Below are positions 1 to 7,605 of a DNA stretch of 64,000 nucleotides, in pieces; the first letter of the stretch is position 1; each line of letters begins with the position of its first letter. This DNA is from Bradyrhizobium sp. (GTDB lineage Bacteria; Pseudomonadota; Alphaproteobacteria; Rhizobiales; Xanthobacteraceae). A program made the position numbers and the translations under genes. The DNA lies in contig NZ_SSMW01000002.1 in the NCBI RefSeq assembly GCF_004799405.1, positions 1 to 64,000 of the forward strand, written 5' to 3'. The notes below the pieces were generated by a model. That model was not told the origin of the DNA. It searched no databases and was given only the letters and a program-made list of their open reading frames with translations.

Positions 1-326
1 TTGTCGCGCAGGAACGCCCCGGTCATGACGTTGTCGAGCACGGTCATGGCGCCGAACGGCTTTGCGACCTGAAAAGTGCGAACGAGGCCATGCGCGCAGA
101 TGTCATGCGGTTTCAGGCCGGTGATGTCGCGGCCGTAAGCCGAGACTGAACCGGAGTCGGGCCGATGAAATCCGGTGATGAGGTGGAAGCTCGTGGTCTT
201 GCCGGCGCCGTTCGGGCCGATCAGCGCCACGGTTTCGTTTTCCTGCACGGTGAAGCTGACGTCCTGCACCGCGCGCAAGCCGCCGAACCGCTTGCTGAGA
301 CCGCTGATAACCAGTGCTTCCGCCAT
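1..326 (-). CDS. livG: Branched-chain amino-acid type ABC transporter ATP-binding protein LivG (partial, N-terminal part)
   Basis: This is the cytoplasmic ATPase that powers uptake by the adjacent LivH/LivM permeases. About 108 residues lie in the window and the rest runs off the left edge. The start is ATG at 326, only 4 nt after the livM stop, so the genes are translated together. The protein opens MAEALVISGLSKRFGG and carries a Walker A motif GPNGAGKTT near residues 38-46, followed by the Q-loop stretch VRTFQVAKPFGAMTV. LivG-type ATPases pair with LivF, which should lie further left. The family is clear. The substrate (amino acid, amide or aromatic acid) cannot be told from the ATPase. Confidence 0.93.
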   Translation of the reverse strand, partial: MAEALVISGLSKRFGGLRAVQDVSFTVQENETVALIGPNGAGKTTSFHLITGFHRPDSGSVSAYGRDITGLKPHDICAHGLVRTFQVAKPFGAMTVLDNVMTGAFLRD

Positions 327-330
327 ACCC

Positions 331-1323
331 TTACGCTCGCGCCGGTTTGCGGCTGACATAGCGTTGCCAGGCTTCGCGCATCATTCCCATCAACCCCGTC
401 GGCCGCCACAGGATCACCGCCATCAGGATCAGGCTGTACACGGTGAGCTGCACGCCGGCGATCGAATTGCCGAGCCAGCTCTGGAGCAGCGTGGAAGTCG
501 TTTCCAGCAGCACGGTTCCGATCACCGGGCCCCACAGCGTCCCGATTCCGCCGACGATCGACACCAGTGCGGCCTCGATCGAGATGTTGAAGCTGAACGC
601 GGTCGCAGGATCGATGAAGTAGATGTACTGGGTGTAGAACGTGCCGGCCAATGCGGTGAGAAACGAGCTGATCATGTAGATGTCGCGCTTGATTTTGGGG
701 GCGTTGACACCGATCGCTTCGGCGGCGTCTTCGTCTTCGCCGATCGCGACGAGGTAATATCCCATCCAGGATCGTTCGATCAGCCAGGTGATCACCAGCC
801 CGACCGCGAGCAGGCCGAGTGCGACATAATAGTAAGCCGCCTTGGCCTCGAATTGCATCATCAGCGGCGCGTTGCCGAGGTTCGGGATGGTGGTGCCTTC
901 GGCGCCCCACGCGAAATCGCGAAACTTGAGGAAGATCAGCATCAGGGCTTGCGCGGTGGCGATGGTGGCGATGGTGAAATAGGGGCCGCGCAGCCGGAAA
1001 CACAACCAACCGATCGGAAGGCTTGCCAGCATCGCGACCACGCCGCCGGCGATCATCCCGATCCACGGCGAGATGCCGAAATCGATCTGCAGGATGGTCG
1101 AGGTGTAGGCGCCGAGGCCAAAATAAGCGGCGTGACCGAGCGACAACTGCTTGGCGTAGCCGCCCATCAGGTTCCAGGCGACCCCGATAAAGGCGAACAG
1201 CAAGATCCGGATGAAAATGCTGATCGCGAACGAACTGGTCACGACCAGCGGCAATGCGATGAGGACCACGGCCCCTGCCGCAATCCAGAGCGCATTTCGT
1301 GTTCGTATCAGCCCCATCGTCAT
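331..1323 (-). CDS. livM: Branched-chain amino-acid type ABC transporter permease LivM
   Basis: An inner-membrane permease of 330 residues, the usual LivM size. It is almost entirely hydrophobic helices and has the LivM-typical stretch WNLMGGYAKQLSLGHAAYFG near residues 50-70, then IGEDEDAAEAIGVN, the coupling-loop region that meets the ATPase. The start codon overlaps the livH stop by four bases (ATGA), which indicates translational coupling. The gene order is binding protein, livH, livM, livG on the minus strand. Family identity is secure. Substrate is not known. Confidence 0.95.
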   Translation of the reverse strand: MTMGLIRTRNALWIAAGAVVLIALPLVVTSSFAISIFIRILLFAFIGVAWNLMGGYAKQLSLGHAAYFGLGAYTSTILQIDFGISPWIGMIAGGVVAMLASLPIGWLCFRLRGPYFTIATIATAQALMLIFLKFRDFAWGAEGTTIPNLGNAPLMMQFEAKAAYYYVALGLLAVGLVITWLIERSWMGYYLVAIGEDEDAAEAIGVNAPKIKRDIYMISSFLTALAGTFYTQYIYFIDPATAFSFNISIEAALVSIVGGIGTLWGPVIGTVLLETTSTLLQSWLGNSIAGVQLTVYSLILMAVILWRPTGLMGMMREAWQRYVSRKPARA

Positions 1324-2186
1324 CGCGCCTTACCCCCGAGCCCGGTCGGCTTGAAGGCCAGCGTCAGCAGCAGCATGGCGAATACCACGATCAATCCGGA
1401 ATCCGCGCCGATGTATTGAATGCCTAAGGACTCGGCGATCCCCATCATCAGGCTGGCGACGAGCGCGCCGATCACGTTGCCGAGCGTGCCCAGCACCACC
1501 GCGACAAACGCCATCAGCACGAACACCTGCCCGACGAACGGGTAGGCCGAATAGAACGGCATCAGCAGCGAACCGGCGGCGCCCGCCAGCGCCAGCGCGA
1601 TGCCGAGCGCGACGCAGAACACCCGGTTGGGATTGATGCCCATCAAGGTCGCCACATCGCGGTTCTGGGCCGCGGCGCGCATCGCCTTGCCGAGATCGGT
1701 GGTGTGCAGGAAGACCCAGAGCGCGCCGCTCAGGATCATGGCGACGACAAAGGCGATGAGTTTTGCGACCGGGATGTAAAGTCCGCCGAGATGGAAGGCT
1801 TCATCCGAATAGGAGGTGTGGACGGTGCGGTAGTTCGCCGAGAACAGCATCAGCGCCAGGTTCAACAGCAGCAGCGACAGCGCGAAGGTCAGGAAGATCT
1901 GGGGCATGTCGTTCGGCCCCAGAACCCGGCGGATCAGAAAATGCTGGACCAGCACCCCGATGACGAACAGCACCGGCATCGTGACCACCAGCGACACCAG
2001 GGGATCGACGCCGAACTGATTGGCGAGGAAGAAGGAGATGTACATCCCGATCATCACGAATTCGCCTTGCGCGAAATTGACGATCTTGACCACGCCGAAG
2101 ATCAGCGTGACGCCGATACTGACCAGCGCGTAGATGCCGCCGATGAGCAGGCCGTTGATGACGGCCTGGGCCACTGTCTCCCACAT
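1320..2186 (-). CDS. livH: Branched-chain amino-acid type ABC transporter permease LivH
   Basis: An inner-membrane permease of 288 residues that forms the translocation channel with LivM. LivH hallmarks are the N-terminal NGLLIGGIYALVSIGVTLIFG followed by VKIVNFAQGEFVMIGMY, and the coupling segment AMRAAAQNRDVATLMGIN near residues 170-190. It begins 15 nt after the stop of the binding-protein gene and ends inside the livM start. The four genes therefore form one operon read leftwards from the intergenic region near 3500. Confidence 0.95.
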   Translation of the reverse strand: MWETVAQAVINGLLIGGIYALVSIGVTLIFGVVKIVNFAQGEFVMIGMYISFFLANQFGVDPLVSLVVTMPVLFVIGVLVQHFLIRRVLGPNDMPQIFLTFALSLLLLNLALMLFSANYRTVHTSYSDEAFHLGGLYIPVAKLIAFVVAMILSGALWVFLHTTDLGKAMRAAAQNRDVATLMGINPNRVFCVALGIALALAGAAGSLLMPFYSAYPFVGQVFVLMAFVAVVLGTLGNVIGALVASLMMGIAESLGIQYIGADSGLIVVFAMLLLTLAFKPTGLGGKAR

Positions 2187-2201
2187 CGCCTAGGACCAGC
2201 G

Positions 2202-3455
2202 TCAGGTCTTCATCAGCGGGGCGCGGGCGTCTTCCTTGGGAAATACGCTGGCGAGATCGCCGTTCTGCCATTGCACGCCGACCGGGCGGCCGTAGATGTT
2301 CTTGCCGTCGGGACCGAACTTGACCTTGCCGCCCGGGGCCATCGCGGCGTAGCCGGAGGAGACATCGAGCGTCGACAGGGCTTCGCGCACCTTCTGCGGG
2401 TCGGCGGAGGCGGCGCGTTCGAGCGCGTCCGCGATCATGAAAGTCTGGGCGACCAGGCCCCCGGCATATTCGAACAGGAACTCGCCGGTGCGCTTCTTGT
2501 ATTCGGCATTCACCTTCTCGCAGTCGGGGTTCATGTCGTGGTTCCAGTGCGCCACGCCTTGCAGGCCTTCGGCGAGTTTTCCGACGTTCTTGTAGAAGTC
2601 CGGAATGACAAAGCCGCCGGAGCCGCCATTGATCGCGATATTGAGGCCGACCTGTTTGACGGTCCGCACGATCAGGATGAGGTCGTTCAGGTAGGAGACC
2701 GAGAACAGCGCGTTGGCGCCGGACGCCTTGACCTTGTTGATCAGCGGGCTCGCATCGGTGAAGCCTGCCGAATACGGCTCGAACATCACGATCTCGACGC
2801 CTTCGGCCGGCGCCAGTTCCTTCAGGCCATTGGACGTGGAGGTGCCGAACGCGGTATTCTCGAAGATGACGGCGACCTTCGGCTTGTCGCCGACCAGCTT
2901 CGACATCTGCAACTGCGCCTGCGCGAACTGCGAGGCCCGCGCAAACGGCGTAAAGGTGTAGGTGCGGCCCTTGTTGAGCTGATCCGAACTGGATCCGGTG
3001 ATCAGCGGCACTTTCGCCCGTTCCGCCACTTCGCTGGCGATCAGCGTCAGCGCGCTGGCGAAACAGCCGTGGATCGCCGACAATTTGTTGCCGGTGATCA
3101 GCCGGTCGGTCTCGGTGCGCGTCACCGTGGTGTCGCTCTGCACGTCGGAAATGACGAGGTTGAGCTTGGCGCCGCCGAGCGATTTGATGCCGCCGGCGTC
3201 ATTGACCATCTCGACCGCGAGCTTGGCGGCGGCGACGCAGCCGACGCCGATCTGCGCCATGCTTCCCGTGGTCGGGTAGAGCGCGCCGATATTGACCGGC
3301 TCGGCCGCCCAGCCTCGCAACGGCACCGCGCCGAACGCGCCGGCGGCGAGCATGCCCCCGGTCTTTATGAGAAATTCGCGGCGGCCCCGCCGCTTCGACA
3401 GTGTTTGAGCAAGACCGGTCTTTTGGCTGACGGAATCCGTGCGATCTTTCGTCAT
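2202..3455 (-). CDS. ABC transporter substrate-binding protein (LivK/periplasmic binding protein type 1)
   Basis: A periplasmic binding protein of 417 residues that delivers ligand to LivHMG. The N-terminus has a twin-arginine signal, GRREFLIKTGGMLAAGAFGA, at about residues 24-45, so it is probably exported folded by Tat. The mature part starts near AAEPVNIGALYPTTGSMAQIG, a standard Peripla_BP_6 opening. It is the first gene of the liv operon, with a ribosome site AGGGGAG before ATG 3455. It faces the GntR gene across about 180 bp. LivK-like proteins also bind amides, urea or aromatic acids, so a branched-chain amino-acid ligand is only a default guess. Confidence 0.9.
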   Translation of the reverse strand: MTKDRTDSVSQKTGLAQTLSKRRGRREFLIKTGGMLAAGAFGAVPLRGWAAEPVNIGALYPTTGSMAQIGVGCVAAAKLAVEMVNDAGGIKSLGGAKLNLVISDVQSDTTVTRTETDRLITGNKLSAIHGCFASALTLIASEVAERAKVPLITGSSSDQLNKGRTYTFTPFARASQFAQAQLQMSKLVGDKPKVAVIFENTAFGTSTSNGLKELAPAEGVEIVMFEPYSAGFTDASPLINKVKASGANALFSVSYLNDLILIVRTVKQVGLNIAINGGSGGFVIPDFYKNVGKLAEGLQGVAHWNHDMNPDCEKVNAEYKKRTGEFLFEYAGGLVAQTFMIADALERAASADPQKVREALSTLDVSSGYAAMAPGGKVKFGPDGKNIYGRPVGVQWQNGDLASVFPKEDARAPLMKT

Positions 3456-3548
3456 GACATCTCCCCTTGGCGCGATCGCGGTACAGGCTGTCCGCTCGCT
3501 TTTTGAGATCGTATCTAGCGCATTTTTTGGGATGGTAGCGCCCTTTAA

Positions 3549-3574
3549 TATTGTTTACAATACGGTTTACGATA
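3549..3574. promoter_or_regulatory. Operator-like inverted and direct repeats between liv operon and GntR gene
   Basis: An AT-rich island in GC-rich DNA. Positions 3549-3562 read TATTGT-TT-ACAATA, a perfect 6-bp inverted repeat around a 2-bp centre. The half TTTACAATA (3554-3562) recurs as TTTACGATA (3566-3574), 12 bp downstream. GntR/FCD proteins commonly bind T-GT...AC-A palindromes close to their own gene, so this is a reasonable operator for both divergent units. Binding by the neighbouring regulator is inference. Confidence 0.5.
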
Positions 3575-3634
3575 TTATCTTCAAAAGCTTTGGCGATGCC
3601 GGCTCGGCGGCGCGCCTGCCAGATCGGGGAATCC

Positions 3635-4375
3635 ATGGCCGGAAAACCTGCCAAACACGCGATGGTCCGCCCGATCAAACCCGGTCAGACACCGGTATCG
3701 CCGGCGCGCGAGCCGGTGGCGATCGTCATCGCCAAGCGCATCGAGGAGGACATCGTATTGGGGCGGCGTCAGCCGCGCGAGCGCCTGGTCGAGCAGGATT
3801 TGTGCGACCTGTTCCAGACCCATCGCGGCGACGTGAGACTGGCTCTCTTTGAACTTGAGAAAAAGGGCCTGGTCGAGCGCATTCCAAATCGCGGCGCGCT
3901 GGTTCGCGGATTGACGCCGCTGGAGGTGAGAGAAATCTACGCGGTTCGTGAGGAGCTCGAGGTGATGGCGGTCCGCATCATCCCGTTTCCGGTCGACCCA
4001 AAATATGTCGAGCGGCTGGAGGAACTGCAGCGGCAGCACACCGCGGCGGTTGCCGCCGGCGACTTGCTGACGGTGTTCTACAGCAACCTCAGTTTTCACC
4101 AGGTTTTGTTCGGTCTCTGCGGCAATGCCTGCCTGATCGAGACCATCGAACTGCTGGCGCAGAAGGTCTACGGCATCAGGTCCTATGCCAACGCTTTTCC
4201 TGAATCGCTTGACCGGGCCCGCCGCGACCACCTCGATATGATCAAGGCGCTGCGCGGTTCGCGCCGGGACGATCTGGTGGCGCTTACCCGGCGCCACCTC
4301 AAACCCTCTCCGGAAGCCTATATAAAGGCTTACGAGCGGCGCTTCGGCAAAGCCGACCTGGCGCCCGCGCAATAG
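3635..4375 (+). CDS. GntR family transcriptional regulator (FCD/FadR type)
   Basis: A DNA-binding repressor or activator of about 246 residues. An N-terminal winged helix covers IAKRIEEDIVLGRRQPRERLVEQ through VERIPNRGALVRG. An all-helical FCD ligand domain begins near EVREIYAVREELEVMAVRII and runs to the C-terminus. I place the start at ATG 3635 (MAGKPAKH) because AGATCGGGGA sits just upstream. The frame stays open to 3551, but starting there would put the coding region over the operator-like repeat. The gene diverges from the liv operon and probably controls it. The effector is unknown. Confidence 0.85.
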   Translation: MAGKPAKHAMVRPIKPGQTPVSPAREPVAIVIAKRIEEDIVLGRRQPRERLVEQDLCDLFQTHRGDVRLALFELEKKGLVERIPNRGALVRGLTPLEVREIYAVREELEVMAVRIIPFPVDPKYVERLEELQRQHTAAVAAGDLLTVFYSNLSFHQVLFGLCGNACLIETIELLAQKVYGIRSYANAFPESLDRARRDHLDMIKALRGSRRDDLVALTRRHLKPSPEAYIKAYERRFGKADLAPAQ

Positions 4376-4403
4376 AGCATCGCGTCAGCGTGCAAGTTCG
4401 GCC

Positions 4404-5471
4404 TTACTCGGCGCTGCTCACCAGCTTGATGCGCGGCTCAGCGGCTTCGGTCAGGCTGCGATAGGCGGCGAGATAATCGAGCGCCATGCGCCGCGCGGTA
4501 AAGCGCGCCTCGAACTGCTTGCGGATAGCGTCCCTGCTCAATCCCGACAGCCGATCGACCGCGGCGACTGCGCTGGTTTCATCCTCGACGATGAAGCCGG
4601 TCCGGCCGTCATCGATGATCTCTGCGACCGAACCACGGTTATAGGCGATAACAGGCGTACCGCACGCCATCGCCTCGATCATGACCAGGCCGAACGGCTC
4701 CGGCCAGTCGATCGGGACCAATAGCCCGATCGCGCCGCTGAGAAAGTCGGATTTTTCGCGATCGCCGATCTCGCCGATATATTCGACCAGCGGATGATCG
4801 ATCAGCGGACGGATGATTTCATCGTAATATTCCTGGTCGGCCCGATCGACCTTGGCGGCGATTTTCAGTGGGATGCCGCATCGGATCGCGATCTTGATCG
4901 CCCGATCAACGCCCTTTTCCGGCGCGATCCGGCCGAGCACCGCGAGATATCCCGGAGTCACCGGCTGCGGCGTCAGCAGCTTTTCCGGCAGGCCGTGGTG
5001 GATGGTGCGAACCCAGTTGGCCTGCGGCACCGGGCGCCGCTGCGCGTTCGAGATCGAAATCACCGGAATCGATGAAAATGTCGTGAACACCGGCTGGTGC
5101 TCGGGCAGGTCCAGTCGGCCATGCAGAGTGGTCAGAAAAGGGGTCGGCTGCCGGCAGAACAGCGAGAACGGATAATAATCCAGATGGAAGTGCAGGAAGT
5201 CGAATTCCTCGTCGTCGCATTTCTGCCGGACCCGTTCCAGCATCACCATGTGCAAGGCGTTGGGATCCCGGACGGATCCGTCGAGGCGCAGCGCCTTCGG
5301 CCACGTCGCGTCAAGTTTCGCCGAGGTTCGGGAATCGCCGCTGGCGAACAGGGTGACGTCGTTTCCCAGCGCCACCAGTTCCTCTGTCAGCCAGTGTACC
5401 ACCCGTTCGGTGCCGCCATATAGTTTGGGGGGCACAGCCTCGGTCAGCGGAGCAACCTGCGCGATGCGCAT
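4404..5471 (-). CDS. Glycosyltransferase family 4 protein
   Basis: A GT-B fold retaining glycosyltransferase of 355 residues. It opens MRIAQVAPLTEAVPPKLYGGTERVVHWLTEEL, the donor-independent N-terminal half with a glycine-rich GGTERV loop. The C-terminal half has LAVLGRIAPEKGVDRAI and the family E-x7-E signature PEPFGLVMIEAMACGTPVIA, with both glutamates present. A good ribosome site (GGAGA) precedes ATG 5471. It diverges from the ABC exporter and ends facing the GntR gene. The acceptor is unknown. The neighbours, a debranching enzyme and a glycogen synthase, suggest storage or surface glucan work. Confidence 0.9.
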   Translation of the reverse strand: MRIAQVAPLTEAVPPKLYGGTERVVHWLTEELVALGNDVTLFASGDSRTSAKLDATWPKALRLDGSVRDPNALHMVMLERVRQKCDDEEFDFLHFHLDYYPFSLFCRQPTPFLTTLHGRLDLPEHQPVFTTFSSIPVISISNAQRRPVPQANWVRTIHHGLPEKLLTPQPVTPGYLAVLGRIAPEKGVDRAIKIAIRCGIPLKIAAKVDRADQEYYDEIIRPLIDHPLVEYIGEIGDREKSDFLSGAIGLLVPIDWPEPFGLVMIEAMACGTPVIAYNRGSVAEIIDDGRTGFIVEDETSAVAAVDRLSGLSRDAIRKQFEARFTARRMALDYLAAYRSLTEAAEPRIKLVSSAE

Positions 5472-5770
5472 CTCACCGTCTCCTATTTGTGATCATGGAT
5501 AAACAAGCCCCATTCCGCCCTCGGCACCAGCTGCCTGAAAGGGAACGTTTCCGCATATGCGAAGTTCCCCTGAAGACGCCTACTTCTTCCACGCCATGGT
5601 CTTGCTGATGCCATCACGTCCGATCAGGTTCTTGCCCAGATCAATGCTGCAAGATTGTTGCGCCGGGATGGCCGCGCGGGACATTGGAGCTGTCGGTCTT
5701 CACGTGAACGTGCGCGGGATCGTGCCGTAACAATACAATTCTCTTGCGTCTCCAACAGGTGTGCCGCCAC
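5472..5770. other. Intergenic region with a 29-bp inverted repeat (5541-5569)
   Basis: About 300 bp between divergent genes. The only clear structure is at 5541-5569: GGGAAC and GTTCCC arms enclosing the palindrome CGCATATGCG at 5552-5561. It could be an operator for either neighbour. A short minus-strand frame ending at 5580 (…DLGKNLIGRDGISKT…) has a protein-like look but no start or supporting context, so it is not called as a gene. Confidence 0.4.
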
Positions 5771-7534
5771 ATGGACAATCTTTCAGGATACGCGCACCGC
5801 CCGTTTCCCCTTGTGCTGCGCTATATCCGCCAGCGGCTCGCCTCGCATGTGGTCATCCTGACCGCGGTGGTTGCGGCGGTCGCCTGTTCCGTGGGCACGC
5901 AATATGGCGTCAAACACCTGGTCGATGGGTTATCGGCCGGGCCGGCCCGCGCGGGCAGCGTATGGCTGGCATTCGTTTTCCTCATGTCGATGATCGCGGC
6001 GGATAATTTCCTGTGGCGGATCGCCAGTTGGACCGCGAGTTTCACCTTCGTGGGAGTAACCGGGGATTTGCGCCGCGACATTTTCCGCCACCTTACCGGT
6101 CACGCGCCGAGTTATTTTTCCGACCGGCTGCCGGGAATGCTGACCAGCCGTATCACCGCGACCTCCAATGCGGTTTTCACCGTCGAAAACATGTTCGTCT
6201 GGAACGTGTTGCCGCCATGCATTGCGACGATTTCGGCGATCGCCCTGATTGGAACCGTCAGCCTGTCGATGTCGGCGGGCCTGATCGTCGTCGCGGGCCT
6301 CATGGTGATCGGAATGTTTCACCTGGCCGCCGCCGGCAAGCCGCTGCACGACGAGTTCGCGGACAAGGCCGCGGCGGTCGATGGCGAGATGGTCGACGTC
6401 ATCAACAACATGCCGCTGGTGCGGGCGTTTTGCGGCCTCCGCTTCGAGCACGACCGGTTTGACGCCACCGTCAACCGGGAATTGACGGCGCGCGGACGCA
6501 GCCTGCGTTATCTCGAAAAATTGCGGCTCAGCCACGCGGCGATTACCGTCGTTCTGACGATCGCGCTGCTGGCGTGGGTTATCGTGCTGTGGCAGCGCGG
6601 CGGCGCCACCACGGGTGACGTGGTGCTGGTCTGCACCCTGGGACTTTCCATTCTGAATGCCACGCGCGATCTCGCGGTGGCGCTGGTCGATGTTACCCAG
6701 CATGTCGCCCGCCTGACCGAAGCGATTGCTACCCTGCTGCTTCCCCACGAACTGCGCGACCATCCGGAAGCCGAGCCGCTGGTGAAGGCGGGGGCGGCGA
6801 TCGTCTTCAACAAGGTGTCGTTCCGCTATCCCGGCGGCATGCAGGTGTTCGACAAGTTCAGCCTCCGCCTCAATGCGGGCCAAAGGGTTGGGCTGGTTGG
6901 ACAGTCCGGCGGCGGCAAATCCACCCTGTTCGTGCTGTTGCAGAGATTTTACGACGTGAACCAGGGCCACATCTCCATTGATGGCCAGAACATCTCCCGG
7001 GTTACCCAGGAGAGCCTGCGCGAGGCAATTGCGGTGGTGCCGCAGGACATCTCGCTGTTCCATCGATCGATCATGGAAAATATCCGCTATGGACGGCCAA
7101 CGGCGACGGACGGTGAGGTGCAGCGCGCCGCGATTGCGGCGCGCTGCGATTTCGTCGAGACCTTGCCGGAAGGCATGGCCACGCAGGTCGGCGACCGCGG
7201 CGTCAAGCTGTCCGGCGGCCAGCGCCAGCGTATCGCGATTGCCCGTGCATTCCTGAAAGACGCGCCGATCCTGTTGCTCGATGAGGCGACCGCCGCGCTC
7301 GACAGCGAATCCGAGGAAGCGATCCGCGAAGCGCTCAGCCGCCTGATGCGCGGACGAACCGTGATCGCGATCGCGCACCGTCTGGCGACGCTGCGCAACT
7401 TCGATCGTGTGATCATGTTGCAGGGCGGCCGGATCATCGAAGATGGTCCGCCGGATCATCTGATGCAGGGCAGCGGCCCGTATCGGGAACTGGTGGCGCG
7501 AGAGATGAGCCGCCTTGCAGCACATGCGGCCTGA
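5771..7534 (+). CDS. ABC exporter half-transporter (fused membrane and ATPase domains)
   Basis: An inner-membrane exporter half that should work as a dimer. Residues 1-320 form a six-helix type I exporter domain. The ATPase domain follows, with Walker A GQSGGGKSTL near residue 377, signature LSGGQRQRIAIARAF near 480 and Walker B ILLLDEATAALD. Its length of 587 is normal for the MsbA/multidrug/NdvA class. I use ATG 5771, with AGGT upstream, in place of an in-frame TTG at 5744. It runs in the same direction as the debranching enzyme 70 bp later. Its substrate is not recognisable; a glycan or lipid is suggested only by context. Confidence 0.9.
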   Translation: MDNLSGYAHRPFPLVLRYIRQRLASHVVILTAVVAAVACSVGTQYGVKHLVDGLSAGPARAGSVWLAFVFLMSMIAADNFLWRIASWTASFTFVGVTGDLRRDIFRHLTGHAPSYFSDRLPGMLTSRITATSNAVFTVENMFVWNVLPPCIATISAIALIGTVSLSMSAGLIVVAGLMVIGMFHLAAAGKPLHDEFADKAAAVDGEMVDVINNMPLVRAFCGLRFEHDRFDATVNRELTARGRSLRYLEKLRLSHAAITVVLTIALLAWVIVLWQRGGATTGDVVLVCTLGLSILNATRDLAVALVDVTQHVARLTEAIATLLLPHELRDHPEAEPLVKAGAAIVFNKVSFRYPGGMQVFDKFSLRLNAGQRVGLVGQSGGGKSTLFVLLQRFYDVNQGHISIDGQNISRVTQESLREAIAVVPQDISLFHRSIMENIRYGRPTATDGEVQRAAIAARCDFVETLPEGMATQVGDRGVKLSGGQRQRIAIARAFLKDAPILLLDEATAALDSESEEAIREALSRLMRGRTVIAIAHRLATLRNFDRVIMLQGGRIIEDGPPDHLMQGSGPYRELVAREMSRLAAHAA

Positions 7535-7605
7535 GCGTCAGGCATTGTTCTTAAGTTGCGTACCGTCGCGCAGAGGGCGCAGCAGTCAACGGCCAAGGTC
7601 ATCCA

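Noticed and set aside
1704..3506. A 600-codon plus-strand frame opposite livH and the binding protein
   Set aside because: Same GC-bias artefact; the minus-strand operon with overlaps and motifs is clear.
5580..5664. Short minus-strand frame ending DLGKNLIGRDGISKT…
   Set aside because: Protein-like wording but no start, no ribosome site and too short to assign; at most a gene remnant.
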